A stretch of DNA of 64,000 bases from Flaviramulus basaltis (GCF_900114265.1 NZ_FPKV01000005.1:124001-188000), one strand, 5' to 3'. Positions 18,065-27,239 are shown, counted from the first letter of the stretch. Program-made: numbers and translations. The notes: generated by a model not told the origin, from the letters alone.

Positions 18065-18478
18065 TTAAGAGCGCATGCTATCTCCGACAGCCAACAGAAT
18101 CCAGAAAATGGCAATCCCAATGATAACTTGCCCCACTTTTTTGGACAAATCACTTTGTTGATCTCTTAAATACAAGAATACCAACCCTCCAATAATTATA
18201 GAAACACCAGCAATTGTTTTGACCGCTCGAATAATAATGTCTGCAATCCTTTTGATGTCGCTTTCTCCTTGTTGAAGTTCTTGAGCTAATTCGTTTAATT
18301 GTCCGTAAGATATTCTTGGAACAACAAGGAGAAAAACTATAAAAAATAGTTTGATTTCAAAGTGCGGAATATTTTCTCCCTGAAGAATTCTTGCTAAATC
18401 AGATAATCTAAGTTTCGGAGTCGGAATCTTTTTTGTTCGCAGAATCTTTGTTGCGAATGACTTTAAATGTTTCATCAT
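18065..18478 (-). CDS. traE: Conjugative transposon protein TraE (DUF4134, VirB2-like)
   Basis: A 137-aa protein whose C-terminal 85 residues are typical TraE/DUF4134: a signal-type hydrophobic segment (FFIVFLLVVPRISYGQ), a small hydrophilic loop (LAQELQQGESDIK) and two helices (VKTIAGVSIIIGGLVFLYL and VGQVIIGIAIFWILLAVGD). It is the probable pilin-like subunit. The only ATG in frame is at 18478, giving a basic N-terminal extension of about 40 residues before the hydrophobic segment; this overlaps the upstream gene by 71 bp. A later non-ATG start cannot be excluded. A TTCCTTAACTC motif lies just upstream. Confidence 0.85.
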   Translation of the reverse strand: MMKHLKSFATKILRTKKIPTPKLRLSDLARILQGENIPHFEIKLFFIVFLLVVPRISYGQLNELAQELQQGESDIKRIADIIIRAVKTIAGVSIIIGGLVFLYLRDQQSDLSKKVGQVIIGIAIFWILLAVGDSMRS

Positions 18479-18779
18479 TTTTACGAGTTAAGGAATTGTT
18501 TAAATCGTCACGTTGTGAACTCTTTTTAAAAGCCTCCAAGAGTGCTGAGTTGTTTTCAACTTCATCCACTTGGCTGAGTATGGTTTCTAAATCGATTGCT
18601 TGTTCATTTTGTGATTCATTTACAAAGTTATCATTTATTTGCAAATAACCCTCATTTTTTTTACTTTTTTTAATCTCTTTGGATTTTGTATTTTTTCCAG
18701 ATAGCAACACCCATATAACATATAAGTAGTATATAGTAAAAATAATTAATAATATTTTCCAGAAATTATTCAAAATCAA
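18408..18779 (-). CDS. Small membrane-anchored protein of the transfer operon (TraC/TraD position)
   Basis: A 123-aa protein with an N-terminal transmembrane helix (about 5-27, WKILLIIFTIYYLYVIWVLL) and a highly charged, low-complexity remainder. No family is recognised. It lies between TraB and TraE, where CTnDOT encodes TraC and TraD, so it is probably a lineage-specific counterpart. Its 3' end overlaps the TraE start by 71 bp, an unusually long overlap; the overlapped region also contains the TTCCTTAACTC motif seen before other genes of this element. Confidence 0.6.
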   Translation of the reverse strand: MILNNFWKILLIIFTIYYLYVIWVLLSGKNTKSKEIKKSKKNEGYLQINDNFVNESQNEQAIDLETILSQVDEVENNSALLEAFKKSSQRDDLNNSLTRKNDETFKVIRNKDSANKKDSDSET

Positions 18780-18783
18780 GTCT

Positions 18784-19263
18784 TTAAAGCTTTGTAATTA
18801 TATTTTCCAATTTACTTTTTTCGTAATGCACATAATATTCCAATACCTTTCGGATAACTGAATTCCTAGAAACTTTATTGCCCGTTTTATAGGTTACTCC
18901 GTTAGCTATATTCTCAAATTCAGAAAGGCACTTACCACTTAAAGACATTAGAAACGTATCTTTTTTGTCTCTATAAAACTCTGCATCAAGTAATTTATTA
19001 AATTGTTCCCATGTTTTTGCCTCACTTTTTGTAAGGTTGGTTTTTTGGGAATTCGTTATACTATCATCTTGCCCATTAACCAATTCAGCCCTGTTTTCTG
19101 ACTTAATATTTTTATTTTGTTGTTCATCTAAATCTTCTATTGTTCCTTCAATAGAATTAGTAAGCCTATCGTTTTTGATTTTTTCTAATTCATTAGAAGA
19201 ACTTTTTTTCGTAACTATAATACTCTTAATAAAGTCTTCAGTTTTTATTTTTTTCTTTATCAT
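18784..19263 (-). CDS. traB: Conjugal transfer protein TraB-type (DUF3408)
   Basis: A 159-aa protein with a charged N-terminal half and a C-terminal domain of about 65 residues (YRDKKDTFLMSLSGKCLSEFENIANGVTYKTGNKVSRNSVIRKVLEYYVHYEK). The C-terminal part fits DUF3408, thought to be a ribbon-helix-helix-like DNA-binding domain. It directly follows the ParA-type gene (12 bp), an arrangement conserved in Bacteroides conjugative transposons as traA-traB. The pair is likely to work in partition or in positioning of the element. Confidence 0.75.
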   Translation of the reverse strand: MIKKKIKTEDFIKSIIVTKKSSSNELEKIKNDRLTNSIEGTIEDLDEQQNKNIKSENRAELVNGQDDSITNSQKTNLTKSEAKTWEQFNKLLDAEFYRDKKDTFLMSLSGKCLSEFENIANGVTYKTGNKVSRNSVIRKVLEYYVHYEKSKLENIITKL

Positions 19264-19275
19264 AACCCGACCATT

Positions 19276-19980
19276 TTAATTTTCTAACTCCTTAATTTCT
19301 TTACTTGTCAATTCCATGATTTCCTTAAAAAATTTTTTAATATCCAGTTCCCCTAATTCTTTGTTATCAGGAATGGGAAACAACGTATTGCGATATTGTG
19401 TGCGATAAATTTCCTTTTCCTTAACAACATTTTTCATAAACGGGAGATCCACAGACATTAATTGTCCCTTTAAAACTGCAAATTTATTCTTTTGAATTTT
19501 TCTATATTGATTAAAGAAAAGGTGTACAGATTTTAAGACCCTTTCTTCATTTTCTAAAAAATTACTTTTTAATGTTAAGTAGAAATTGTAAGTGCTATCG
19601 ATCTCCAATTCATCATGGTCAAATGGTATAAAAATATGCTCTACAAACATCAGACCTTCAATCATTTCTTGGGTCAGGCCTCCATGAAAATCAATGATGA
19701 TATAGTCAACTTTTCCATAATATTGAATTATGGTATTTTTTATGTTACTTGTCGACACTTTTTCTATTGGATAAATCTCTAAATCATTTTTTTCATTTTC
19801 ATCAATGCTGTTCAATTCTCTTTCTCTTTTTTTAAATACAGAATATTGAGGATCGTCGTAATCCATAAGAACAACTTTCTTTGAGTATAAATGAAATAGG
19901 TTTGTGGCAAGCATTATATTTAATGTAGTCTTACCAACTCCTCCTTTCTCTCCCGCAATCGAAATAATCTTTGTTTCCAT
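19276..19980 (-). CDS. traA: ParA-family ATPase TraA
   Basis: A 234-aa protein with a deviant Walker A motif KGGVGKT (residues 12-18), Walker A' (VVLMDYDDPQYS, about 37-48) and Walker B (VDYIIIDFHGG, about 90-100), the signature set of ParA/MinD ATPases. Such proteins move or position DNA with a partner; here the partner may be the adjacent TraB. It is first in the transfer operon, and a 48-bp near-perfect palindrome lies 38 bp upstream of the start, which may be its operator or a ParA/TraB site. Confidence 0.9.
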   Translation of the reverse strand: METKIISIAGEKGGVGKTTLNIMLATNLFHLYSKKVVLMDYDDPQYSVFKKRERELNSIDENEKNDLEIYPIEKVSTSNIKNTIIQYYGKVDYIIIDFHGGLTQEMIEGLMFVEHIFIPFDHDELEIDSTYNFYLTLKSNFLENEERVLKSVHLFFNQYRKIQKNKFAVLKGQLMSVDLPFMKNVVKEKEIYRTQYRNTLFPIPDNKELGELDIKKFFKEIMELTSKEIKELEN

Positions 19981-20018
19981 AAATATATATATTAATAGTT
20001 ATTTAATTAAATACATAT

Positions 20019-20066
20019 ATAGATGAATATATAAATATATGATCATATATCTATATATTCATCTAT
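20019..20066. promoter_or_regulatory. 48-bp near-perfect palindrome upstream of the tra operon
   Basis: The sequence is symmetric about position 20042/20043 with 23 of 24 base pairs matched (the one mismatch is 20034 against 20051). The central 16 bp are ATATATGATCATATAT and the outer arms carry ATAGATGA / TCATCTAT. It lies 38 bp before the traA start. The surrounding region to 20219 has no gene. An operator for the XRE protein at 20220-20621 or for TraA/TraB is the simplest reading. Confidence 0.75.
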
Positions 20067-20219
20067 TTTATGTGATTGATATTCATTAAGATAAATTTTA
20101 ATTAAGTTTTGAAATAGCAATTATTACATTGAAACCTCAAAACAAAAACGCTAAACTGGAAATTAGAAGTGCGTACAAGCAAGATAAACTTGCCTTTTAA
20201 GGTTTGGTTCTGAATTATA

Positions 20220-20621
20220 TTATATTTGAGACTTAAACTCAGCTAAAGCACCTGAAATAACAGTCTCAAGAACTTTGAAATTATCTTGTACATCTGATTG
20301 ATAAACTAAATTTTCTCCCAAATTTTTCTTCGGAATAAATTCATTTTCAAAAGCAATAACCCACATCGGGTTATATCCCAACTTATAGTAGTATAACAAG
20401 AGTTTAAAAGTAGTTACAGATATGGTTCCACGTTCTAGGTTTGACATTGTATGATAATCAATGCCCAATCTCTCAGCTGTATTTTTTATTGAATAAAGGC
20501 TATTTCGTTTATCAGATGTTTCATCGGATGCAACAAGGTCTTCTCGTATTGATTTTAGTCTTTTGCCTATATAATAAAAATCTTCAGCTTTTGCTTTTTT
20601 TAATTCTTCGATATTTGTCAT
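20220..20621 (-). CDS. XRE-family regulator of the transfer region
   Basis: A 133-aa protein with a helix-turn-helix of the XRE type at about residues 43-75 (SIKNTAERLGIDYHTMSNLERGTISVTTFKLLLYYYKLGYNP). The first 40 residues and the last 40 (predicted helical) have no known domain. Its start overlaps the stop of the coupling-protein gene, so it is co-translated with it. The 48-bp palindrome lies about 150 bp beyond its stop, ahead of traA, which makes it a good candidate regulator of the tra operon; this is inference. Confidence 0.8.
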   Translation of the reverse strand: MTNIEELKKAKAEDFYYIGKRLKSIREDLVASDETSDKRNSLYSIKNTAERLGIDYHTMSNLERGTISVTTFKLLLYYYKLGYNPMWVIAFENEFIPKKNLGENLVYQSDVQDNFKVLETVISGALAEFKSQI

Positions 20622-23155
20622 TGGTCTATGTTTTCAATTGGATAAGAGGAATAGGGTTCTGATTCAAAAAGATCCTTCTTATCTAAAAATTTCGTTATTT
20701 CAGGGTTTGGGACTGGAAAAACTTCAAAATTAGGGTTTTCTTTTCCCGAATCAAATTCGCTCAATAAATCATTTGTTGACTTCCTATTGAAGTCCTTAAT
20801 AAAGTTTCTAGCAATTTCCTTGTTATCGTCAATTGTAGCTTCAATTTCATTTGTTATTTTATCTGGATCAAAAATTGTAAATTCGGGGTATTTACCTTTA
20901 CAAGTATAGTATTCATTTTTAACCAAATTGTCAATATCTTGAAGAACATTAATGAAGTTCTCATCCAGCACTCGCTTAATCTCTTGGTCAATAAACATTC
21001 TGTCTACTAAATTGTCAATAAAGACTTTTACTTCGGCAGTGCAATTGTGATTCTTTTTTATCATCGTTTTTAAGATATCAAGATGATCGAACAATTTAAG
21101 TTCCCGTACAATTTTCACGAATTGCTTCCTCTTTATTAGATTCTCAAAATTTTCTATTGAGAAAGTATTCAAATAGCTATTATAGAATTCTATGTAATCC
21201 TTTTGTTCTAAATCTAACTTAGTTAGAATATGATAAAAGTTCAAATCGTTAAATAACAATAGCTGTTCACTTACCAATTGGTCATGGTTGGGAACTTTAA
21301 AATCACGAACAATTGGAGTATCAAATTTATTTTGAATTTTTTTTGACTCCATATTAGGTTTTAGCAAACCATAGCAGAGCTTTTGATTGATAGGATTTTC
21401 AAAAGTATCTGCAACAATACCACCAAAATAACCAGTTGACATACTAGTTATTTTGCTCTTTGGCATTAACTCCATCATTTGGGTGCTTACGTTAGTAGTT
21501 GTATCGTTTTTAGACATGGTTTTAGAAGTTTTTTCTTGATGTATTTTTCCAAATATTTCACTAATTCGTCTTGAAGTTTCTCCTTTTGCGGCACCACTGA
21601 AAACATTTGCACAGTTGTCAAACAGAACATCCGCTAATTCTTTACCATAATCAACAACAAGTTGTGATATACTTTGAACACCCACTACTGTTGCAATCAA
21701 ATGTGATCTTCCTGTATCAATTAATTTACGAAGTCCCATTAAAAATATTGTGGGTAGTTCATCTAAAATTACACCCATTGGCAAGCACCCTTTCTTATTT
21801 ACTACTTGGAGCGTTTTATTGATAATCAATCCTATAGGAGCAGAATAAACTTCCGAACGGTCAGGGTTGTTTTGTATACAGACAATCTTTGGTTTTGATA
21901 CACTGTTTATATCTAATTGAAAATCGTTTCCTGTCATTACATAAAAAATTTCTTTTGTTGAAAGCATGGATAATGATATTTGTGCACTTGCAGTTTGACC
22001 ACTCAATTGCTGACTAGCCTCCCTTTCCAATGCATCTTTAAAAGGTATCATCAAACTACGAACTTCCATATCCTTGAGAATAATCTCCAATAAGTACTCA
22101 ATATTGACAGTAGAAAGAATTATTACATGGGGTAATGTACATATATTGGTTCCCGTTTCTTCAGCTTTCTTTTTTAGATACCAAATTAAACCAGAAACAA
22201 AACTTATGGCACTTCTAGAGAAAAAATCATTCTGCTTTATCCATTCTCGATTAAGGTTTTTCATAATAATTGTTGCAGCATCAGCGGCATCAATTTGGTT
22301 TTTCATCAAATAAGGATTGATGGGATTATTTCTATGGGCTCTTTCTGGGTCATCAAACGAAAGGGTGTAAAACTTGGGTAAAAGATGTAACAGTTCTGGA
22401 TTATTTTTTTCTACCTGGTCTTTTTTTCTAAGCCAATAGTTGTATGCAATTCGTGTAAGTGTATCGAACTTAAAATCATATATTAATAAAGTAAAAGATT
22501 TATTGATGAATTGCTCAATAATTTCTTCAATTAAAGCAAATGACTTTCCACTACCAGGTGTACCAATTATCAATAAAGCTCTAAATAGATTAACAAAATT
22601 TATCCACCCATTACGTATTTTACCCTTGTATCTATATTCATATGGAATGTTTACAGAATGAATAGTATCAATTTTCTCTTCCATTTGAAGAAAACTTTCA
22701 TTTTTTTCATTGAATGGATCTTCTTTAGCTGGATTGTTGAATGATAAGACTTGAAACAAATGATTACAACCAGAAAGTGAAAACAAAAAACCCAAAACAT
22801 AAAATATTGTTGACATCCAATATATTTGGATGTTGGCTATTTTCATAAAATCACAAAAAACTAATAAACCGATTCCAAAAGCTAGATATAATGCTCCTTT
22901 GCTATAAGTTTTGCCTTCTTCTTTTTTTGGATTGTAAAGCATGACAGCCGCTACAATAGCCATGAGTAATATCAGCTTGTTATGGTATCTGTATCTAAGA
23001 GGCTCAAATTTTGTCAGAAATTCATAAAGAATTTTTGTTATTGAATTATCCCAATGATGATAAATTACCAATGGATAATAATCCATAAATCCTATTGCTA
23101 GAAATAGAAATATTGAAATGAGCATGGCCGAGTACGCCATTTTTTTGTCATTCAT
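20618..23155 (-). CDS. VirD4/MobC-type coupling protein (T4CP)
   Basis: The 845-aa protein brings relaxase-bound DNA to the mating channel. Its N-terminal 130 residues hold about four transmembrane helices in the YWFCY-type arrangement of Bacteroidetes coupling proteins. The ATPase domain has Walker A GTPGSGKS (Lys204) and a Walker B-like GVILDELPTIFL (about 460-471). The stretch FSRSAISFVSGLIWYLKKK and the Q-rich GVQSISQL region also fit this family. The C-terminal 200 residues are charged and unassigned. A CTCCTTAACTCAATT motif lies just upstream of the start. Confidence 0.93.
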   Translation of the reverse strand: MNDKKMAYSAMLISIFLFLAIGFMDYYPLVIYHHWDNSITKILYEFLTKFEPLRYRYHNKLILLMAIVAAVMLYNPKKEEGKTYSKGALYLAFGIGLLVFCDFMKIANIQIYWMSTIFYVLGFLFSLSGCNHLFQVLSFNNPAKEDPFNEKNESFLQMEEKIDTIHSVNIPYEYRYKGKIRNGWINFVNLFRALLIIGTPGSGKSFALIEEIIEQFINKSFTLLIYDFKFDTLTRIAYNYWLRKKDQVEKNNPELLHLLPKFYTLSFDDPERAHRNNPINPYLMKNQIDAADAATIIMKNLNREWIKQNDFFSRSAISFVSGLIWYLKKKAEETGTNICTLPHVIILSTVNIEYLLEIILKDMEVRSLMIPFKDALEREASQQLSGQTASAQISLSMLSTKEIFYVMTGNDFQLDINSVSKPKIVCIQNNPDRSEVYSAPIGLIINKTLQVVNKKGCLPMGVILDELPTIFLMGLRKLIDTGRSHLIATVVGVQSISQLVVDYGKELADVLFDNCANVFSGAAKGETSRRISEIFGKIHQEKTSKTMSKNDTTTNVSTQMMELMPKSKITSMSTGYFGGIVADTFENPINQKLCYGLLKPNMESKKIQNKFDTPIVRDFKVPNHDQLVSEQLLLFNDLNFYHILTKLDLEQKDYIEFYNSYLNTFSIENFENLIKRKQFVKIVRELKLFDHLDILKTMIKKNHNCTAEVKVFIDNLVDRMFIDQEIKRVLDENFINVLQDIDNLVKNEYYTCKGKYPEFTIFDPDKITNEIEATIDDNKEIARNFIKDFNRKSTNDLLSEFDSGKENPNFEVFPVPNPEITKFLDKKDLFESEPYSSYPIENIDQ

Positions 23156-23185
23156 TTTAATTGAGTTAAGGAGTTTTCTATAAAA

Positions 23186-23434
23186 TTATTGGAAGGTTTT
23201 CTCCTTCCATTCTTTAATTACGATTTGTGAAGCTTCAAGGAAAGAAACTTCCTTATCACGTCTAAGGACTATAGTATTTTCCATTAATACTTTAGATTGC
23301 TCCTGGATAAATTGGGTATAAAGGTCACCTTTCTGGAGGCGGTTTTTAAGTTCCATATCATTCTCTTCGATTAATGCATCTAAGAGTGTTAAATAGTATT
23401 GTTCGTTCTTTAATTCTTCAGATAGTTTTTCCAT
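23186..23434 (-). CDS. Small helical protein of unknown function
   Basis: An 82-aa acidic protein, predicted to be all helix (ELKNEQYYLTLLDALIEENDMELKNRLQKG). No domain is recognised. It lies 4 bp after the Toprim gene and 30 bp before the coupling-protein gene on the same strand, so it belongs to this operon and may be an accessory of conjugation. Confidence 0.65.
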   Translation of the reverse strand: MEKLSEELKNEQYYLTLLDALIEENDMELKNRLQKGDLYTQFIQEQSKVLMENTIVLRRDKEVSFLEASQIVIKEWKEKTFQ

Positions 23435-23438
23435 AAGT

Positions 23439-24992
23439 TTATAGTTTTATTTGGTTTTTTGAATTTACTTCTTTGCTGAATTCCTTTATTTTATTAGACT
23501 CGTTTGACACTAATTTTAAATGGGTTTTAATCGCATTCAATGGAATCAAGTATAGAAACCGAATACCAAAATCTGCTAAAACTCCTGATTTACGAACGCT
23601 GTTCACAATACCGGTATTAATAGTGCCTTCAGGACCACAATCCGTTTTGAGCACAATTTTATCTCCATGTTGTATTTCATTACATTCGATGGTGTTCATT
23701 GCTATGAATCTACCTTTTTTTTTTGAATCCTTTAAATCCTGATTCCAGTCTTCTCCATAAGATTTCAGGATATTTGTTTCAATCGGTAAGTACAGTTTAT
23801 TTAATGTTAATAGTAATGCTCTAAATCCATTCATATTTTCAAAAGGCGCACACCGTGCTTTTATCAATTCAGACAAAGAGAACTCCAATAAAAGCTTATC
23901 CAAAAAGACAATATTTTTAATCAAATGGTCATTGAATAAATCTGTTTTGATGAAGCTTTCAATTTTCTTGCTATCATTACCTATTTGATTTCTTAAATCA
24001 GCATTGTAATGAATTTTTATGGTAATAACACCCTGTTTGTAATTGTTTTCAAAGTAAATGCCAGGGGCCAGTTCATTGACCATTTTAGTAAACACTTTAA
24101 GGTCGTATTCATACCCCGCAATATCATTATCAAATATGGATACCAATTCAGTATTCTTTTTAGAAATAATTGGGGTTATTAATTGATAAAAGAAATCTAA
24201 TTTTTCCGTGTATACATTTCCACCAAATGAAATATAAAAATCCCCTTCTTTTCCCCTAAGCTCGTTGAACGATAATAAGTCAATCCCGCTTTCTCCAATA
24301 ATAATCCGTCTCACCCCTTTTTTCGGAAGATTTGAACTGAAGAGAAAATGGTCTTTCTTGTTAAGTACTAGTTTGAATTTTTTCATTTTCCCAGTACTTC
24401 TATCTTTATAAGGTCTATTGCATATGATATAATTTTGTGGGTTTCCATTAACATCCGATTTTGGAAAGGCTATATTGGCAATTTTACTACCGTTATCATT
24501 ATGATGGAATGCATTAAAAATTCTCCCTTTAAAAGAATCAGAATTAATCGTTTTTATATCAATTAATCTTTCTTTAGTGAGGTATATTGGGTTGCTTAAA
24601 GGGACTATATTATAATTTTCTTCTAAAGATTTTTTTTGAGTTGATTTTTTAGCAACATTTATGTTTTTAATTTCATGTTCATAGCTTCTATTAATAATCT
24701 CCAAGCCATCTTTTATGGTTTCGTAAAAATTGGTTTTTCTACTTCTGAGATACTTAAAGAAAAGGCCTTTATCTTCAGAATCGTTCCTATTAAAATAGGT
24801 TATAGGGCTTCTTGAAGTCGTTAACACAATTTTATCGTTATCATTAATAAACTCCATTGATCCCGCACTCTTATCGTGCAATTTGTACCCCTTATGAGTC
24901 AAATAAGATGCAAAATCAACTTCTTCATTGATTTTGCGTATTAAACGCTTATAGTGTTCTGGGTTGTCCGTATAGCTAATTCTATTTACCAT
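23439..24992 (-). CDS. CHC2/Toprim primase-like protein
   Basis: A 517-aa protein. The first 120 residues resemble the DUF3991/CHC2-like front end of mobile-element primases (LTHKGYKLHDKSAGSMEFIND..., GLFFKYLRSRKTNFYETI) but without the zinc cysteines. A Toprim domain follows: GESGIDLLSF with the acidic Glu (about 234) and SIFDNDIAGYEYD carrying the DxD pair (about 284-286). Such proteins prime synthesis on transferred single strands (TraP in CTnDOT). The C-terminal 130 residues are unassigned. A related but degenerate protein is encoded at 26013-27239. Confidence 0.8.
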   Translation of the reverse strand: MVNRISYTDNPEHYKRLIRKINEEVDFASYLTHKGYKLHDKSAGSMEFINDNDKIVLTTSRSPITYFNRNDSEDKGLFFKYLRSRKTNFYETIKDGLEIINRSYEHEIKNINVAKKSTQKKSLEENYNIVPLSNPIYLTKERLIDIKTINSDSFKGRIFNAFHHNDNGSKIANIAFPKSDVNGNPQNYIICNRPYKDRSTGKMKKFKLVLNKKDHFLFSSNLPKKGVRRIIIGESGIDLLSFNELRGKEGDFYISFGGNVYTEKLDFFYQLITPIISKKNTELVSIFDNDIAGYEYDLKVFTKMVNELAPGIYFENNYKQGVITIKIHYNADLRNQIGNDSKKIESFIKTDLFNDHLIKNIVFLDKLLLEFSLSELIKARCAPFENMNGFRALLLTLNKLYLPIETNILKSYGEDWNQDLKDSKKKGRFIAMNTIECNEIQHGDKIVLKTDCGPEGTINTGIVNSVRKSGVLADFGIRFLYLIPLNAIKTHLKLVSNESNKIKEFSKEVNSKNQIKL

Positions 24993-25062
24993 ATTTTAAA
25001 AATTAAAATAGCTGGTATATGTTTATATGCCAGCTATTATTAACAAATTGTTTAATGGCTAC

Positions 25063-25884
25063 TTAGTGAGCTATCCCTTTTTGTGGCTTTATCTTTTTTT
25101 TTTGATTGTCAATCATTGATTGTACTTTTAAATCATTGACATTCTCCTTTTCAAAGGTTTTGGTAATAAAACGTGCCGATTTTGGACTATAATTAACCAT
25201 ATAGGTCTTCTCTCCCTTTTTAGTATTAATTGTTATTTGGGCAGATTCTCCTTTATTCATTATGGTTGCTTGCTCTTTTGTTAGCTTTTGCCCATAGAAA
25301 TAGTTGTTTTCAGATAATGCTGATTTAGTTCTTATATCATTCAATTTTGGCTCGTAATAAGCCAACTTTGAAAATACTTCACCATCTTTTGAGCTTCCTT
25401 GGAAAACTACCTGTTTCCCTTGCTTAACCATTAAGTCAAATTCTTCTTTTGTGAATTGATAGTTATAAGCGATTGCTTCAGCTAACTTTACAGGCTCATT
25501 TCTTTTTATTTGGACATCCAATTTAGAACCAGTTTGTCGGTTGTACATCAGCTGTACGGCTCTAACATTTTCTTTTAATTCACCTTCGTGCACATAGGAA
25601 GAACTATGCATGTATTCTTCACCTTTCACTATAGCATCCTGAACATTATTAGGAAGTTTGTTAAAGCTTATATAAGCCCCTTCGAGTTTTTCTTTTGCAT
25701 CACCATATGCAAATTTTTGTGCTGGGTTTTTAATTTGTTCAACATATTGACTTGATTCGTCTATATTAAACTCCATATTTTCTGAAGTTTTTACTTTTAG
25801 GGTGGTACCGTCTTTAGAAACGATTTCACCTTTTTGCCATACTTGGTTTATTTTAACGAAAACCTTTTGTACATCTTTTTCCAT
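25063..25884 (-). CDS. DUF3945/DUF4099-like protein of the ICE
   Basis: A 273-aa basic protein. The central part (FVQKLN-like KLAEAIAYNYQFTKEEFDLMVKQGKQVVFQG, and NNYFYGQKLTKEQATIMNKGESAQI) resembles repeats found in DUF3945/DUF4099 proteins of Bacteroidetes mobile elements, where a topoisomerase is often nearby. Function unknown. The 5' leader is identical over 34 bases, in opposite orientation, with that of the gene at 28154. The C-terminus is Lys-rich, suggesting nucleic-acid contact. Confidence 0.6.
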   Translation of the reverse strand: MEKDVQKVFVKINQVWQKGEIVSKDGTTLKVKTSENMEFNIDESSQYVEQIKNPAQKFAYGDAKEKLEGAYISFNKLPNNVQDAIVKGEEYMHSSSYVHEGELKENVRAVQLMYNRQTGSKLDVQIKRNEPVKLAEAIAYNYQFTKEEFDLMVKQGKQVVFQGSSKDGEVFSKLAYYEPKLNDIRTKSALSENNYFYGQKLTKEQATIMNKGESAQITINTKKGEKTYMVNYSPKSARFITKTFEKENVNDLKVQSMIDNQKKKIKPQKGIAH

Positions 25885-25912
25885 TTTTGTGAGTATTTAA
25901 ATTGTTAAGGAA
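25879..25912 (-). repeat. 34-base leader copy A (inverted partner at 28126-28159)
   Basis: On the minus strand this begins TTCCTTAACAATTTAAATAC and ends with the start codon ATGGAA. It is identical base for base to 28126-28159 on plus. It forms the 5' leader of the gene at 25063-25884. Confidence 0.9.
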
Positions 25913-25939
25913 ATTTAATTTTAGTAATTTTGTTGTTCT

Positions 25940-26005
25940 TCAATGCGTGTTTCGCATTGAGTTAAGGAAATTGTTGGAGAGAGAGAGCAGGAGTGCGCGA
26001 TCTCT
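25940..26005. other. Stem-loops in the leader region
   Basis: Two hairpins: TCAATGCG (25940-25947) with CGCATTGA (25953-25960), and GGAGAGA with TCTCTCC (about 25976-26004). A second TTCCTTAAC motif lies at 25961-25970 on minus. On minus the first hairpin follows TTCCTTAACTCA and contains a 5-codon reading frame (ATG CGA AAC ACG CAT TGA). The segment ACACGCATTGA is also the end of the 94-aa gene at 29445-29729, so this region may be a scrambled copy of that junction. Confidence 0.55.
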
Positions 26006-26012
26006 CCTTTTC

Positions 26013-27239
26013 TTATAATGCTATTTTGTAATCTTCCACTTGTTCCTCCTTTCCTTTTAAAGTTAGACTTTGACTTACTTCCCATTCCAAATACCAATTG
26101 TTTTGTTTTGGTTTGAGAATTTCTATTGATTTATTTAAATAATTTTTATAATATGACCAAACAAAATATTTGATGGCATTGACTTCCAATGGAACTCTAA
26201 CATTAATATTATCTTTCTCTTTACTGATAATAAAACTGTGTTTGTTTATAAGATGCTGATCCATCACTTTATTGTATTTCAAGAAATTTTTTGCCAAACC
26301 CTGATTAAAGGTTTGTATTGATTTGTAAAAACGTGAAAAGGACTTTTTTTCACCTATATGAAATCTGATTTTAACATCATCATCGTTAAGTTTTAAAAAG
26401 AAATTTGAATCATCCTTAAAAGACATAAAATAAAGGTCTCTTAGATAGCCTTCAATTTTCTTTTGACCAGTAAACGATAAAACAATTTTTTTTACCTTGG
26501 TTAGCTGATGAATTTGATATAGTATTTTAGTGGTCTCATAATTTATTTCTCCCAGAGCCAAATAAACAGCGTTTTCTAATCCAAATTTTTCATGAAAAGC
26601 AATGGCTTCTTTCGGATTGTTAAAGATTACAAGCCATTTAATCACTTTGGGAATATTTGAGTACCACAAAGATTCTTTTGTATCAGACTCCTTAAATTTT
26701 TCCACCCTATCCTTGCCATCAATAAAGTAACCACTTATCTCATTTTGTATATTTAATAAAGGGAAGAGCGGTTCACCAGTTACACTTTCAAAAATTCGGT
26801 CTTGAAAGCAATTAGACTTGGTTATATTTGAGTAAAGGCCACTTTGATGAGTTTTTAAAGGAAATTTGTAGGAAAGAAAGTGGTTAAAGTCCAAAGGGAC
26901 CTTTACTAAATTATTATATTCTGAATCGTTCAGCTTTAAATCTTTTGAATTAAGGACTTTATTGTAATAGTCATTTACCTTATCCCAAAGACTTTTATTT
27001 TTTTTACCCTCTATTCTGGAAACTTCTTCAATTATTAGACTTGAGGGGGATAATTTTTTTTGTGGACTTTCAACATGATAGTACAGAAAACCATTATCAG
27101 TATAAAAAATTATTCGATAGCGATTATTTCTTCTAAACACAATGTGGTTTTTTTCTTCAATAGTACGCTCATACCCAAAATGTGCAAACAAGTTTGGAAG
27201 GTCTATTGTATGATCTTTATCTAACCAAGTATTTAGCAT
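26013..27239 (-). CDS. Degenerate CHC2/Toprim-like protein
   Basis: A protein of about 408 aa from the ATG at 27239; the frame is open to 27293, but starting there would leave no room for the divergent promoter. The N-terminus (LPNLFAHFGYERTIEEKNHIVFRRNNRYRIIFY) and the central WLVIFNNPKEAIAFHEKFGLENAVYLALGEINYETTKILYQIHQL region parallel the CHC2-like and Toprim parts of the protein at 23439-24992, but the acidic Toprim residues are missing (FTGQKKIEGY replaces FDNDIAGYEY). It may be a catalytically dead partner or DNA-binding paralogue. No closer family is recognised. Confidence 0.6.
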   Translation of the reverse strand: MLNTWLDKDHTIDLPNLFAHFGYERTIEEKNHIVFRRNNRYRIIFYTDNGFLYYHVESPQKKLSPSSLIIEEVSRIEGKKNKSLWDKVNDYYNKVLNSKDLKLNDSEYNNLVKVPLDFNHFLSYKFPLKTHQSGLYSNITKSNCFQDRIFESVTGEPLFPLLNIQNEISGYFIDGKDRVEKFKESDTKESLWYSNIPKVIKWLVIFNNPKEAIAFHEKFGLENAVYLALGEINYETTKILYQIHQLTKVKKIVLSFTGQKKIEGYLRDLYFMSFKDDSNFFLKLNDDDVKIRFHIGEKKSFSRFYKSIQTFNQGLAKNFLKYNKVMDQHLINKHSFIISKEKDNINVRVPLEVNAIKYFVWSYYKNYLNKSIEILKPKQNNWYLEWEVSQSLTLKGKEEQVEDYKIAL

